Of a stretch of 31,543 bases of DNA, positions 8,244 through 16,157 are shown one piece after another (the first letter of the stretch is position 1; each line of letters starts with the position of its first letter). Below the pieces are notes generated by a model. It was given only the letters and a program-made list of their open reading frames with translations, was not told where the DNA came from and did not search any database. The DNA lies in contig CAZEDB010000018.1 of the NCBI GenBank assembly GCA_964510855.1, positions 1 through 31,543 on the forward strand, in the 5' to 3' direction. Position numbers and translations under genes: made by a program. This DNA is from UBA8828 sp964510855 (GTDB lineage Bacteria; Verrucomicrobiota; Verrucomicrobiia; Opitutales; UBA953).

Positions 8244-8402
8244 GGCCCGATTCAACCGCAGGTAGGTTTGATGGGAAGGATGAAGTGGCTCAAGGCTGTA
8301 ACTAGGCTAGCCCCTTACTTAAGAGCAGGGTTGCAGGATTGTCTGCGGGCTGCGATTGTGCCATTGACCCCAAGCCCTGAGCGGCATCCCCTAGACACGA
8401 CC
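8244..8402. other. Divergent intergenic region between thyA and lysS
   Basis: 159 bases, the longest non-coding stretch of the window. No tRNA, small ORF or strong hairpin is visible. On the plus strand TAGACA (8392-8397) ends five bases before the lysS ATG, as in other first genes here, but the nearest -35-like box TTGACC (8364-8369) is 22 bases further up, too far for a standard promoter. On the minus strand no convincing boxes precede thyA. Confidence 0.5.
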
Positions 8403-9887
8403 ATGAGTGAGTCCCACGACCTGCAGGCTATCTCCAATGACCTTTTCGCGGTTCGAAAGGAGAAACTCGCTATCTTACGCGAGTCGGGCGAGGACCCCTT
8501 CCGCGCTAATTGGGAGCAAAGCCACGTGGCTAAGGATTGTCCTGGTCTCCTGCCTGAAGGGATTGATGAGGGTCCTGAAGTCTCAGTGGCAGGTCGGATT
8601 ATCGCTCTACGGGTGATGGGTAAGGCAAGTTTTGTTAAACTCCTCGATCGCTCCGGCCGCGTCCAATGTTACCTCACGCGCGATGCTTTAGGTGACCGTT
8701 ATGATGCCCATTTTAAGAAGCTGGTCGATTTAGGCGACTTTATCGGCGTACGAGGTCGGCTCTTTAGAACTAAAACTGGCGAGGTCACGGTTCGTGCAAC
8801 CACCTACGCTTTGCTTTCCAAGGCGCTCCGTCCGCCCCCTGAGAAATTCCACGGCTTGGCTGACCCTGAGCAAGTCTATCGTCAGCGCTACTTGGATTTA
8901 GTTTCAAATCCTGAATCCCGCGAACGACTCATTGCCCGTAGTCGGATTATTGAAGCCATTCGTCGTTTTCTTTGGGCACGCGACTTTCTCGAGGTGGAAA
9001 CCCCCGCGCTCCACGGCGTGGCAGGCGGGGCAGCCGCACGCCCCTTTGTCACTCGCTTCAATGCGTTACAGTGTGACTTCTCTCTCCGGATTGCCCTCGA
9101 GTTACACTTAAAGCGCTGTCTCGTGGGAGGGTTTGATCGCGTGTTTGAGATGGGTCGAGTCTTCCGCAATGAAGGCCTCTCGCGTAAGCATAACCCTGAG
9201 TTCACCATGCTCGAAGTCTATCAGGCCTACAGCGACTATCGGGGGATGATGGAACTCGTACGCTCACTCATCCAACAAGTTTGTCGCGAGGTTCTCGGCA
9301 CCCTTTCGGTTAATCGTGCAGAAGGCGGCACGATTGAACTCGGTGGGGAGTGGCGCGAAGTGAGTTACAAAAATTTAATCATCGAGCGCACCGGTAATCC
9401 TGCCTGGTTCACCTTAGCCAAGGCGGATAAACTGGCTTGGTGTCACGCCCAAGGTCTTGAAGAACCTCGGGCAGACTGGGAAGACCACGAAGTCACTAAT
9501 GAGATTTTTGCTAAGTTAATTGAGCCCGGATTAATCCAGCCCACCTTCGTTACCCATATTCCCCGTCAACTCTGCCCCTTAGCCAAAGTTTCGCAGAGCG
9601 ACCCTGATTCCCTCGATGTCTTTGAACTTTGTATTAACGGACAAGAAATTGCGCCCGCTTACTCCGAGCAAAACGATCCCTTAGAGCAGCGGCGTCAGTT
9701 GGAAATTCAAGCTGGCGCGGAAACTCAGCGCATTGATGAAGATTTTCTCTTGGCACTCGAGCATGGCATGCCGCCCGCAGGAGGCTTGGGCATCGGCATT
9801 GATCGCTTAGTTATTCTACTCACGGGTGCAGCCAACATTCGCGACACCATTCTTTTCCCGACCCTACGTCCGGACGCTCCCGTTTAA
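8403..9887 (+). CDS. lysS: Lysine--tRNA ligase, class II
   Basis: A 494-residue cytosolic aminoacyl-tRNA synthetase charging tRNA-Lys. Residues 57-140 form the OB-fold anticodon-binding domain (VAGRIIALRVMGKASFVKLLD), followed by the class II core: QRYLDLVSNPE at 161-171, LEVETPALHGVAGGAAARPF (motif 1 region), motif 2 with GRVFRNEG at 251-258 and HNPEFTMLEVYQAYSDY, and motif 3 GLGIGIDRLVILLTG near residue 470. I use the ATG at 8403; the open frame extends upstream for 66 codons, but that part is unrelated to LysRS and runs into the thyA 5' end on the other strand. Fourteen bases separate it from the lipoprotein-export permease, so the three genes probably form one unit. Confidence 0.97.
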   Translation: MSESHDLQAISNDLFAVRKEKLAILRESGEDPFRANWEQSHVAKDCPGLLPEGIDEGPEVSVAGRIIALRVMGKASFVKLLDRSGRVQCYLTRDALGDRYDAHFKKLVDLGDFIGVRGRLFRTKTGEVTVRATTYALLSKALRPPPEKFHGLADPEQVYRQRYLDLVSNPESRERLIARSRIIEAIRRFLWARDFLEVETPALHGVAGGAAARPFVTRFNALQCDFSLRIALELHLKRCLVGGFDRVFEMGRVFRNEGLSRKHNPEFTMLEVYQAYSDYRGMMELVRSLIQQVCREVLGTLSVNRAEGGTIELGGEWREVSYKNLIIERTGNPAWFTLAKADKLAWCHAQGLEEPRADWEDHEVTNEIFAKLIEPGLIQPTFVTHIPRQLCPLAKVSQSDPDSLDVFELCINGQEIAPAYSEQNDPLEQRRQLEIQAGAETQRIDEDFLLALEHGMPPAGGLGIGIDRLVILLTGAANIRDTILFPTLRPDAPV

Positions 9888-9901
9888 GCCCTTACTATCG
9901 C

Positions 9902-11128
9902 ATGCCCTGGACGCTTCAGCTTGCGCTTCGCCAGCTCTTTCCTCCTGGTCGGGCTTTTCCAGCTTTCGCTGGGGTTTCGATCTTAGGTGTAGCTTTAGGT
10001 GTTACTGCCTTGTTGGTCGTTCAGACGGTGATGAATGGTTTTGGTGAGGAACATCGTTTAAGAATTCGTGAAGCCTTTGGGGATATTGTCCTAACCTCCG
10101 ATTCACCCCTCGTAAACCCCGACAGTCTTGCTCTCCGACTCGCCACCGATGCCGCGGTGCGTTCCGCGTCACCCTTTGCGCAAGGACCTGCCTTAGCTAA
10201 GATTGCGGATCGTTCGACCGTTGTGCTCGCACGAGGTGTAAACCCCGAGGATCCTGATTTGCCCGCCCGGCGCTACGTCGTAGGCGGAAGCCTAGCGGAA
10301 CTTCATGACGGTTCGGTTGTACTCGGGGCAGGTCTTGCCCGCCAGCTAGGGGTGCGCGTTGGTGATCGCATTGATCTTTGGTCGCCCTCGATGGCGGAGC
10401 GTGCGGAACGCGGACGGGCGGCACTGCCGGCTGAACTTGAAGTCGCTGCCGTGATACGCACTGGCTTTAGTGAGGTTGACGACCGGGCAGCGCTTTTAAC
10501 CCTTCGTCGGTTTCGCGAGTTGTGGGATTTAGAAGGTCGTGCCCATGGCGTAAGTCTTCGGCTTAAAGATTCATCTCCCGCTGCAGCTGAAGCTACCGCG
10601 GCGCGGCTTGAGTCTACCGTTGGCGGTGCAAGCTACGTTCCTTGGACTTCACTGAAGCGTAATTTTCTCGAAGCCATTCGCTTTGAAAAAACCATGCTCT
10701 TCTTTTTGATGTTCATCATCACCCTGGTGGCGTCGTTCTCGATTGGTAGCACGCTCTTTTCTGCAGTGGTGCGACGCTCTCGGGAAATTGGGGTTCTAGC
10801 AGCCTTGGGTGCGAGCCCTACCTCCGTAGCCTTGGTCTTTGGTCTGCAAGGTTTAGGGATTGGACTGCTCGGTACCTTGCTGGGTTTTATTTTAACTTGG
10901 AGTGTGCTGACCGGCCGGGAAGAAATTCTTACGTTGATTAATTCCCTTTTTGGCGACGGCCAGATGGTCGCGTCGATTTATAACTTCAGTTTTGTCCCGC
11001 TCCATTATGACCCTCAAGATTTTCTCTTGGCTGCGGTCTTCACGCTCTTAACTACCACCTTGGCGGGCTTAGTCCCTGCCATCTGGGCGGCTCGTCGCCG
11101 CCCGACCGAGGCGATGCGTCATGGCTGA
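9902..11128 (+). CDS. lolC: Lipoprotein-releasing ABC transporter permease (LolC/LolE type)
   Basis: A 408-residue FtsX/MacB-fold permease with one helix near the N-terminus (about 22-45), a large periplasmic domain (about 50-255) and three helices at the C-terminus. The segment FEKTMLFFLMFIITLVASFSIG, followed by VVRRSREIGVLAALGA, is typical of LolC/E, where the latter is the coupling helix contacting LolD. The C-terminus PAIWAARRRPTEAMRHG also fits. The complex extracts outer-membrane lipoproteins from the inner membrane and hands them to LolA. Only one permease gene is present, so it probably works as a homodimer, as described for LolF-type systems. LolC and LolE cannot be told apart here, so the symbol is nominal. 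It overlaps lolD by eight bases. Confidence 0.88.
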   Translation: MPWTLQLALRQLFPPGRAFPAFAGVSILGVALGVTALLVVQTVMNGFGEEHRLRIREAFGDIVLTSDSPLVNPDSLALRLATDAAVRSASPFAQGPALAKIADRSTVVLARGVNPEDPDLPARRYVVGGSLAELHDGSVVLGAGLARQLGVRVGDRIDLWSPSMAERAERGRAALPAELEVAAVIRTGFSEVDDRAALLTLRRFRELWDLEGRAHGVSLRLKDSSPAAAEATAARLESTVGGASYVPWTSLKRNFLEAIRFEKTMLFFLMFIITLVASFSIGSTLFSAVVRRSREIGVLAALGASPTSVALVFGLQGLGIGLLGTLLGFILTWSVLTGREEILTLINSLFGDGQMVASIYNFSFVPLHYDPQDFLLAAVFTLLTTTLAGLVPAIWAARRRPTEAMRHG

Positions 11129-11798
11129 GTTCGTTTTAAGGAGTTTAGGTTTAACTAAGGCCTACGGCTCAGCAGCTGGACCTTTACCCATCCTTCGCGG
11201 CATTGACCTTACGGTCGCTGCGGGGGAGTCGGTTGCGATTACCGGGGAGTCGGGGGCGGGTAAGACTACCCTTCTGCAAATTCTTGGCGGTCTTGATCGT
11301 GCCGATACCGGGGAACTTTGGTGGGGTAGTCGTCGGGTGGATGCTTTATCCCGCGGTGACGTTGCATCGCTTCGTAGTAATTTGGGTTTTGTTTTTCAAA
11401 ACTACCAACTCATGCCCGAATTAAATGCCCGCGAGAATGTTGCGCTGGCGGCACGCATTCAGGGTCAATCGTCCAGTAGCGCACTGGCAGCAGCCGATGA
11501 ACTTTTAGCCCGGGTAGGTTTAGCCGCGCGGGCGCTCCATCTCCCTGCCGCACTTTCGGGCGGGGAATGTCAGCGGGTTGCCTTGGCGCGGGCTTTAGTT
11601 AATCGCCCAAGCTTAGTGCTTGCGGATGAGCCGACAGGCAATCTCGACGAATCCACAGGAGCAGCGGTGATGGACTTATTGTTACGACTTGTGCAGGAGC
11701 AGGGCGCAGGGCTTTTGTTGGTTACACACTCGATGAAGCATGCCGCGCGTGCCTCCCGGCAGCTGGTTTTGCAAAACGGTACTTTGAGGGCGGTTTAA
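11121..11798 (+). CDS. lolD: Lipoprotein-releasing ABC transporter ATP-binding protein
   Basis: A 225-residue ATPase subunit for the adjacent permease. It has Walker A GESGAGKTT, the Q-loop FQNYQLMPELNARENV, the signature LSGGECQRVALARAL, Walker B LVLADEPTGNLDE, and the switch histidine in LLVTHS. Sequence and size match the MacB/LolD/FtsE group that pairs with FtsX-fold permeases. The ATG lies inside the end of the permease gene, an eight-base overlap that implies coupled translation. A GAGG stands nine bases upstream of the ATG, the nearest thing to a Shine-Dalgarno sequence in this window. The LolD call rests on the permease next door. Confidence 0.92.
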   Translation: MAEFVLRSLGLTKAYGSAAGPLPILRGIDLTVAAGESVAITGESGAGKTTLLQILGGLDRADTGELWWGSRRVDALSRGDVASLRSNLGFVFQNYQLMPELNARENVALAARIQGQSSSSALAAADELLARVGLAARALHLPAALSGGECQRVALARALVNRPSLVLADEPTGNLDESTGAAVMDLLLRLVQEQGAGLLLVTHSMKHAARASRQLVLQNGTLRAV

Positions 11799-11807
11799 GG
11801 GTTCGGT

Positions 11808-11841
11808 TTGACAGTTGCTCAGAGAGTAGTCCTGTAAAGGG
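11808..11841 (+). promoter_or_regulatory. Perfect TTGACA box ahead of the nitroreductase
   Basis: TTGACA at 11808-11813 is a perfect -35 consensus and begins 34 bases before the nitroreductase ATG. The best -10 candidate is TGTAAA (11833-11838) with a 19-base spacer, only three bases from the ATG, which is tighter than expected for any transcript starting at or before the ATG. The box spacing fits the other first genes of the window, but the -10 element is doubtful. Confidence 0.35.
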
Positions 11842-12489
11842 ATGACTCCTCTCGCTCCTGCTGATCTCGGTGCTGCCCTTCGCTGGCGTTATGCCACTAA
11901 AAAATTTGATACGCGTCGTCTACCCGACGCTGTCTGGAAGGTGCTCGCTGACAGCTTAGTTTTAGCCCCTTCGTCTTATGGCCTTCAACCTTGGCGTTTT
12001 CTCGTGGTGGAAGACCCTGCGGTGCGGGCTCGCTTGCGTGAGCATTCTTGGAATCAAGGTCAAGTGACCGACGCCTCCCATCTCGTGGTGTTTCTCCGTC
12101 GCATAGCCACGCCCGCTGCAGAGGTGGATCGCTTTGCGGCCCGCATGGCTGAAGTACGCGGCGTAACTGCGGCGCAAGTGGAACCTTATCGTCAGATGAT
12201 GCTGGCGAATGTGGCCCAAGGAATGTCGCCTGAAGTGCAACGTGAATGGGCGGCACGCCAAGTCTACCTTGCTCTGGGCCAGTTTATGACCTCAGCTGCG
12301 GTGTTGGGCGTGGATACCTGCCCGCTCGAAGGCATCACGCCCTCGAAGTATAATGAGATTCTTGGTCTTGAGGGTTCCGGATTTGAAACCGTGGTGGCTT
12401 GTGTGGTGGGCTATCGCGCCGCCGACGATGCTTATGCCCAAGCCGCAAAAGTTCGCTTCCCTGAAGCAGAAATAATCCGTCGCGTTTAA
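11842..12489 (+). CDS. NAD(P)H-dependent nitroreductase family flavoprotein
   Basis: A 215-residue FMN oxidoreductase of the NfsB/FRase-like group. Family features are RYATKKFD at residues 15-22 (FMN phosphate contact), APSSYGLQPWRFLVV at 42-56, WAARQVYLALGQFM, the LGVDTCPLEGI segment, and VACVVGYRAADDAYAQAAKVRF near the C-terminus. Such enzymes reduce quinones, flavins or nitro compounds as dimers; the natural substrate cannot be given. It lies 43 bases after lolD, with a TTGACA box in the gap, so it may have its own promoter. Its stop is only five bases from the stop of the convergent helicase gene, with no terminator between them. Confidence 0.88.
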   Translation: MTPLAPADLGAALRWRYATKKFDTRRLPDAVWKVLADSLVLAPSSYGLQPWRFLVVEDPAVRARLREHSWNQGQVTDASHLVVFLRRIATPAAEVDRFAARMAEVRGVTAAQVEPYRQMMLANVAQGMSPEVQREWAARQVYLALGQFMTSAAVLGVDTCPLEGITPSKYNEILGLEGSGFETVVACVVGYRAADDAYAQAAKVRFPEAEIIRRV

Positions 12490-12494
12490 GCAAC

Positions 12495-14783
12495 TTATCG
12501 CAACCAGCTGTCGAGGTCGTCGTCGCTCCCCAAGATTTCTGGGTCGCCGTATTCGGGCGAGAGGGCGCTGCGGTAACTCTCTTGGGCGAAACGTCGGCAA
12601 TGCAAAAGCACGCGGGCTGATTGCCCAGGAGCGCGGACGAGTCGTCCGAGTGCTTGGTTAACTTTGCGCATGCCGGGGCGAATGTAGGCGAGGGCAAAGG
12701 CATCTTCGGCTCCGGCTAGTTCAAACATCGCCCGCCGTGCTTCTTGCAGGGCATTGACTTCGGGTAGGGCAGGTCCGATCACGACCGCCGAGCCGATACG
12801 CCCGCCTAACAAATCGATGCCTTCACCGAGTGCCCCGCCGACGATCAGGCAGAGAATGGAGCCAGGTCGTAAGGATTGGTCGAGGAAGCGCGCCATGCCA
12901 TCTGGACGGAGTCCGCGCGGTTGTACGGCGATGAGGCTCGTGGGGTGCAGGCGTCGTAAAGCCGCCGCAGTGTCATCGGCATAGCGATAGGAGGGAAAGA
13001 ACGCCGCAACCGGTCCTTCGCGTTTTGCTAGGCGCGCTAAGGTATTAGCGGTGAGATCAAGGTGTTGGGTTCGAGTCTTAAAGCGCGTGTCTACCCGGGC
13101 ATCAATCGCGACGCGATACGCGCCGTGACGCCAAGGGGCCCGGGCGTCGACGCGAGCTAAGACACCTGCCTCTAAGCCACAGTCTGATTCTAAGGCACCT
13201 TTCGGGCCGGGTGTTCCGGAGAGTAAGAGGCACCGACCTTGGGCTTGGAGACGCTCCCCAATTGTGCGAGCCGCGGATAAACAATCGAGGCGAAGCGTGC
13301 CCGCTTGCGGAGACCATAGTAGCCAACCCGCATCGCTGACTTCAAGTCGATGATGCCAGAGTACCGCACTGGTTGCGACGCGTGCGGCCTCTTCAGGTAG
13401 GGTGTCGGTATCGAGCGGATGATTGAGGGTGAGCGCAACAAATCGTTCGGCATGAGCACGTGCTTCAAGTCGATCATCCGGATCCATCACGTCGGCCTTA
13501 GGAAGTCTTCCTAAAAAACTCGACCATGCTAAAAGCGCATCGGCCCACTCTTTAGGCGCACGAGCCATGGATAAGGCGTGTGCCGCATCGATGGCGGCCT
13601 GTGAGGTAATGCCGAGGGACAGGGCTTCGGCCACCCGCTCAGGAAGGTTATGGACTTCATCTACAATCACGACGTGTTCTGACTCGTTCCAACCCGGAAG
13701 CAGTTCGAGCGCTTGTCGCTGCCCCGGAGCAAAGACATAATTGTAGTCACAGACTAAAACATCGGCCTCCGCGGCCATGGCTTTACTTATTAACCAAGGC
13801 GGTACTCGGGCTAAGCGGCCGAGTTGACGCACCGTGCCGAGATCGGCGCCTGACTCTAGTAAGCGTGCCGCATCAATCCCCGCGCGTGCCCAGTTAGCGC
13901 GAATCACCCCAGGTTCATCGGGCATGCCCTCGAGCTCATGTTCAGCGCGTGGACGAAGAAGTAGGGCTCGAAGTTCCTTAGGCTCAGCTAGTCGCCGTAG
14001 CTCGGTCATAACTTGGAGCTGCCCCGTGCCTTTACCCGTTAGATAAATTAAACGCGTGACTCTGCCTGAGCGAAGCAGGCTGAGGCCATGGCGAAGGGCG
14101 GCGGAGGTTTTTCCAAAGCCGGTGGGTGCGACTAACAGACGTAGACCGTACTCGGTGGTCTCGGTTAAAGCTTCGCCTGCCTCGAGCCATTCGGGTCGCG
14201 GTTCGGCAAAAGGCAGACGATCAGGCAGCGCTAAGAGTCGAGCATGACTGGCCCGGCGATTTTCAGCATGGGCTGCAATCCGGTCAGCTTGCTCAAGTAA
14301 GTCGCGCTCCGCTTCATCGAGTAGGCTTACCGTTTGTCGATCGCCGCGGGTGGGGTCTACGAGTACGAGTTCGCCTCGTACTGAGCGTATGCCAGGACGG
14401 AGTCGAGCGGCCTGACAGTAAATCGCTAGTTGCAAAAAATGGTGAGGGTAAGCTTCGCGTAGCGCCATTTCTGTACGCGGTAGACCTCCCATCACGGTTT
14501 TGATTTCGCGCACCTCAATCGCACCGTCACGTTCGCGCCACTGGTCGGCACGACCGGCGACGGCTAAGGTCCAGCCTTTAGCTTGGAGCTGGGTTTCGAT
14601 GGTAACTTCGAAGGTCCAACCCTCATCTCGGCTTTCCGCTTCGTTGCGCAGGGTGGTATGCCATTGTCGACCAGCTTCAGCACGCCAAGCCGGAGCCGGC
14701 CTACCTGCGGCAGGCCCGCTGCGAAAGCCCGCAAAATCTTGGGCACTTAACTCAATGCGCCACGCACGGGGATCAATGCGCAT
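12495..14783 (-). CDS. PD-(D/E)XK nuclease fused to XPD/DinG-like helicase without Fe-S cysteines
   Basis: A 762-residue two-domain protein. Residues 1-180 form a RecB/Cas4-like PD-(D/E)XK nuclease: His42 in the first helix, Asp80 in AGRADQW, Glu93 and Lys95 in VREIKT, and the QLAIY motif (Gln118, Tyr122). From 219 on it is a superfamily 2 helicase of the XPD/DinG group: Walker A APTGFGKT (219-226), the DEVH box IVDEVHN (373-379), LSGTPG, and motif VI QALGRLVRAPGQ near the end. Between Walker A and DEVH, where XPD relatives bind 4Fe-4S through four cysteines, the domain outline is kept (to ADVLVCDYNYVF) but has no cysteine before Cys345. I chose the ATG at 14783, one base after the recO stop; a GTG nine codons upstream would overlap recO. 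Presumably acts in DNA repair; partner and polarity unknown. Confidence 0.85.
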   Translation of the reverse strand: MRIDPRAWRIELSAQDFAGFRSGPAAGRPAPAWRAEAGRQWHTTLRNEAESRDEGWTFEVTIETQLQAKGWTLAVAGRADQWRERDGAIEVREIKTVMGGLPRTEMALREAYPHHFLQLAIYCQAARLRPGIRSVRGELVLVDPTRGDRQTVSLLDEAERDLLEQADRIAAHAENRRASHARLLALPDRLPFAEPRPEWLEAGEALTETTEYGLRLLVAPTGFGKTSAALRHGLSLLRSGRVTRLIYLTGKGTGQLQVMTELRRLAEPKELRALLLRPRAEHELEGMPDEPGVIRANWARAGIDAARLLESGADLGTVRQLGRLARVPPWLISKAMAAEADVLVCDYNYVFAPGQRQALELLPGWNESEHVVIVDEVHNLPERVAEALSLGITSQAAIDAAHALSMARAPKEWADALLAWSSFLGRLPKADVMDPDDRLEARAHAERFVALTLNHPLDTDTLPEEAARVATSAVLWHHRLEVSDAGWLLWSPQAGTLRLDCLSAARTIGERLQAQGRCLLLSGTPGPKGALESDCGLEAGVLARVDARAPWRHGAYRVAIDARVDTRFKTRTQHLDLTANTLARLAKREGPVAAFFPSYRYADDTAAALRRLHPTSLIAVQPRGLRPDGMARFLDQSLRPGSILCLIVGGALGEGIDLLGGRIGSAVVIGPALPEVNALQEARRAMFELAGAEDAFALAYIRPGMRKVNQALGRLVRAPGQSARVLLHCRRFAQESYRSALSPEYGDPEILGSDDDLDSWLR

Positions 14784-14784
14784 T

Positions 14785-15384
14785 TTAAGGTAAGATATAG
14801 TGTACTTCACCTGCCGCCCAACGTTCTAAGTCTTCACTCAAGGTCCGGACTTCAGCTTCCGTGGCGGTCTGGGCATCAAGGGCGGTGCCGAGAACGGAAG
14901 CGGCGATGGCTGCCTGAGCTCCTAACCGACCTAACCAATCGGCCTCAACCGGCCAGCCGCCATCTTTGAGTAATAACCAAAGTGCTTTAACATAGGCCGC
15001 ATCGGGTCGAGGTCGTGTGGCCATGGCACTCAGGGTTTCGCGTACGATTTGATAAGCTACGGCAGCTGATTCAGGGGGCGGCGGGTTGCGTCGGAGAAGG
15101 TTGGCCAAACGACTGGCACGTTCGAGTGCTCCATGGCTTTGGCCGATACCTGAAAGTCGACGTACTAAGCGGTAATCGCGCGCGAAACGATTCGCCCCTC
15201 CCTTGGCGGGTTCTAAGGTGATTTCGGCCTCGTCAAAGAGGTCGGGTCGTTCGGCTTTGCTACTAGGTCGAGAGCGAAGCAGACAACGTACGAGCCCTTG
15301 TTCGCTCTCTAAAACGGAGAGGAGAAGGTGGGATTCGCCCGAGGGTTCACGACCTAAGATGAGGCATCGTAACGTAGACGCCAT
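14785..15384 (-). CDS. recO: RecO-like recombination mediator
   Basis: A 200-residue protein that resembles RecO, which helps load RecA on SSB-coated gaps in the RecFOR pathway. The N-terminal OB-fold pattern is visible: LRCLILGREPSGESHLLLSVL, then GLVRCLLRSRP, and the DLFDEAEITLEPAKGG strand. The helical remainder includes YVKALWLLLKDGGW, as in the RecO C-terminal domain. It is shorter than the usual 230-250 residues and has no zinc-binding cysteines, which some RecO proteins also lack. The ATG at 15384 follows the DUF502 stop by one base, and the stop is one base before the helicase ATG. The assignment is moderately sure. Confidence 0.68.
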   Translation of the reverse strand: MASTLRCLILGREPSGESHLLLSVLESEQGLVRCLLRSRPSSKAERPDLFDEAEITLEPAKGGANRFARDYRLVRRLSGIGQSHGALERASRLANLLRRNPPPPESAAVAYQIVRETLSAMATRPRPDAAYVKALWLLLKDGGWPVEADWLGRLGAQAAIAASVLGTALDAQTATEAEVRTLSEDLERWAAGEVHYILP

Positions 15385-15385
15385 C

Positions 15386-16075
15386 TCAAGTCTTGTCCTC
15401 AACCTGCGGCATAATGGCACCAAAGGAGACGAGTAGCCCGATGGCTTGGGATACCCCTAACTGCGTCTCGCGAATTTGATGCGGTTCAACTTGAAGAATG
15501 AAACCCGCAGTTGGTGCAGGTGCGTTAGGTACAAATACATTTACTACCTGCCGTCCGAGGGCTTCGCTAAAGGCTGTGGGTTGTTCATGGGTCACAAAGG
15601 CAATACTCCAGCAGCCTGGACGGGGAAATTCGACCAGGACAACCCGGCGAAACATTTGTTTATTTCTTCCCGTTAGTGCATCGACCATTTGTCGAATCGA
15701 TCCGTAGAGGCCGCTTAAACCTGGGACGCCACTAACCAAACGATTGAAAAGATTTTGTAAGATTCGACCAAAAATTCTTTTGGAAAGGAAGCCCGCGATG
15801 GTAAGAATGATGGCAGAGAGCAGGGCGGAAGTGAGCACGACTCCTTGGCGCCATAAACCTGCATCGAGCACGGGTGAAGTTTTGCCTACCGTCGTGTAGG
15901 TGAATTCGATGCCGGCTTCGACTAAGGGCTGGGCGTAGGTGCCCATTAAATCGAGCAGGAAGCCTAAGAGGGCTACGGTTAGCCCAATGGGGAGGAGGAG
16001 GAAAAGTCCGGTTAGGAAGTTGTGGCCTATGCGACTAGCTAGGGTGCGGTTTTCTTCAGGAGCCTCGGAGGTCAT
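15386..16075 (-). CDS. DUF502 family inner-membrane protein
   Basis: A 229-residue member of the DUF502 family. It has two membrane helices, one at about residues 18-42 (FLTGLFLLLPIGLTVALLGF) and one at about 78-97, then the conserved GVPGLSGLYGSIRQMVDAL, VVLVEFPRPGCWSIAFVTHE, and VNVFVPNAPAPTAGFILQV, ending in the VSQAIGLLVSFGA helix. The family is widespread in bacteria and has no firmly assigned function. It is the first gene of a tight leftward unit with recO and the nuclease-helicase, joined by one-base gaps; this is a context clue, not proof of a role in repair. It diverges from the SOUL-type gene across 82 bases. Confidence 0.9.
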   Translation of the reverse strand: MTSEAPEENRTLASRIGHNFLTGLFLLLPIGLTVALLGFLLDLMGTYAQPLVEAGIEFTYTTVGKTSPVLDAGLWRQGVVLTSALLSAIILTIAGFLSKRIFGRILQNLFNRLVSGVPGLSGLYGSIRQMVDALTGRNKQMFRRVVLVEFPRPGCWSIAFVTHEQPTAFSEALGRQVVNVFVPNAPAPTAGFILQVEPHQIRETQLGVSQAIGLLVSFGAIMPQVEDKT

Positions 16076-16109
16076 ACCCCTAGGGAAGGGGTGAGCGGCA
16101 GGGATGCAA
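16076..16109 (-). promoter_or_regulatory. Candidate promoter for the DUF502-recO-helicase unit
   Basis: On the minus strand TTGCAT (16109-16104) starts 34 bases before the DUF502 ATG. After a 17-base spacer the -10 position reads TCCCTA (16086-16081), a poor match, then five bases to the ATG. Its -35 box lies in the left arm of the imperfect dyad at 16099-16131. Confidence 0.25.
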
Positions 16110-16131
16110 GAGTGCTCCCTTGCTTGCCCTG
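16099..16131. repeat. Imperfect inverted repeat carrying back-to-back TTGC boxes
   Basis: Left arm cagggatgcaag (16099-16110) and right arm cttgcttgccctg (16119-16131) are near reverse complements (caggg and gcaag match exactly, the middle differs). The dyad places a TTGC box on each outward strand: TTGCAT toward DUF502 and TTGCTT/TTGCCC toward the SOUL-type gene. It may be two facing -35 elements or an operator. Confidence 0.4.
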
Positions 16132-16157
16132 GGGATTAAGCGATACTAGCCTGCCTT
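16124..16157 (+). promoter_or_regulatory. Candidate leaderless promoter for the SOUL-type gene
   Basis: TTGCCC (16124-16129), a 17-base spacer, TAGCCT (16147-16152, of the TANNNT form) and five bases stand directly before the ATG at 16158. This spacing would start transcription at or next to the start codon. An alternative pairing, TTGCTT (16120) with GATACT (16142), gives a leader of only a few bases. No Shine-Dalgarno sequence is present. Confidence 0.42.

Noticed and set aside
8205..8402. 66-codon in-frame extension upstream of lysS
   Set aside because: It starts inside the thyA 5' end on the opposite strand, has no LysRS similarity, and a clear ATG with family-typical N-terminus stands at 8403.
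8244..8402. Possible tRNA or small RNA gene between thyA and lysS
   Set aside because: No cloverleaf, no T-loop GGTTCAA-type sequence and no strong stem could be found in the 159 bases.
12495..14783. Calling the nuclease-helicase a CRISPR Cas4 or Csf4/DinG system component
   Set aside because: The nuclease core is of the broad RecB/Cas4 superfamily, but there are no CRISPR repeats, no other cas genes, and the neighbours are recO and DUF502.
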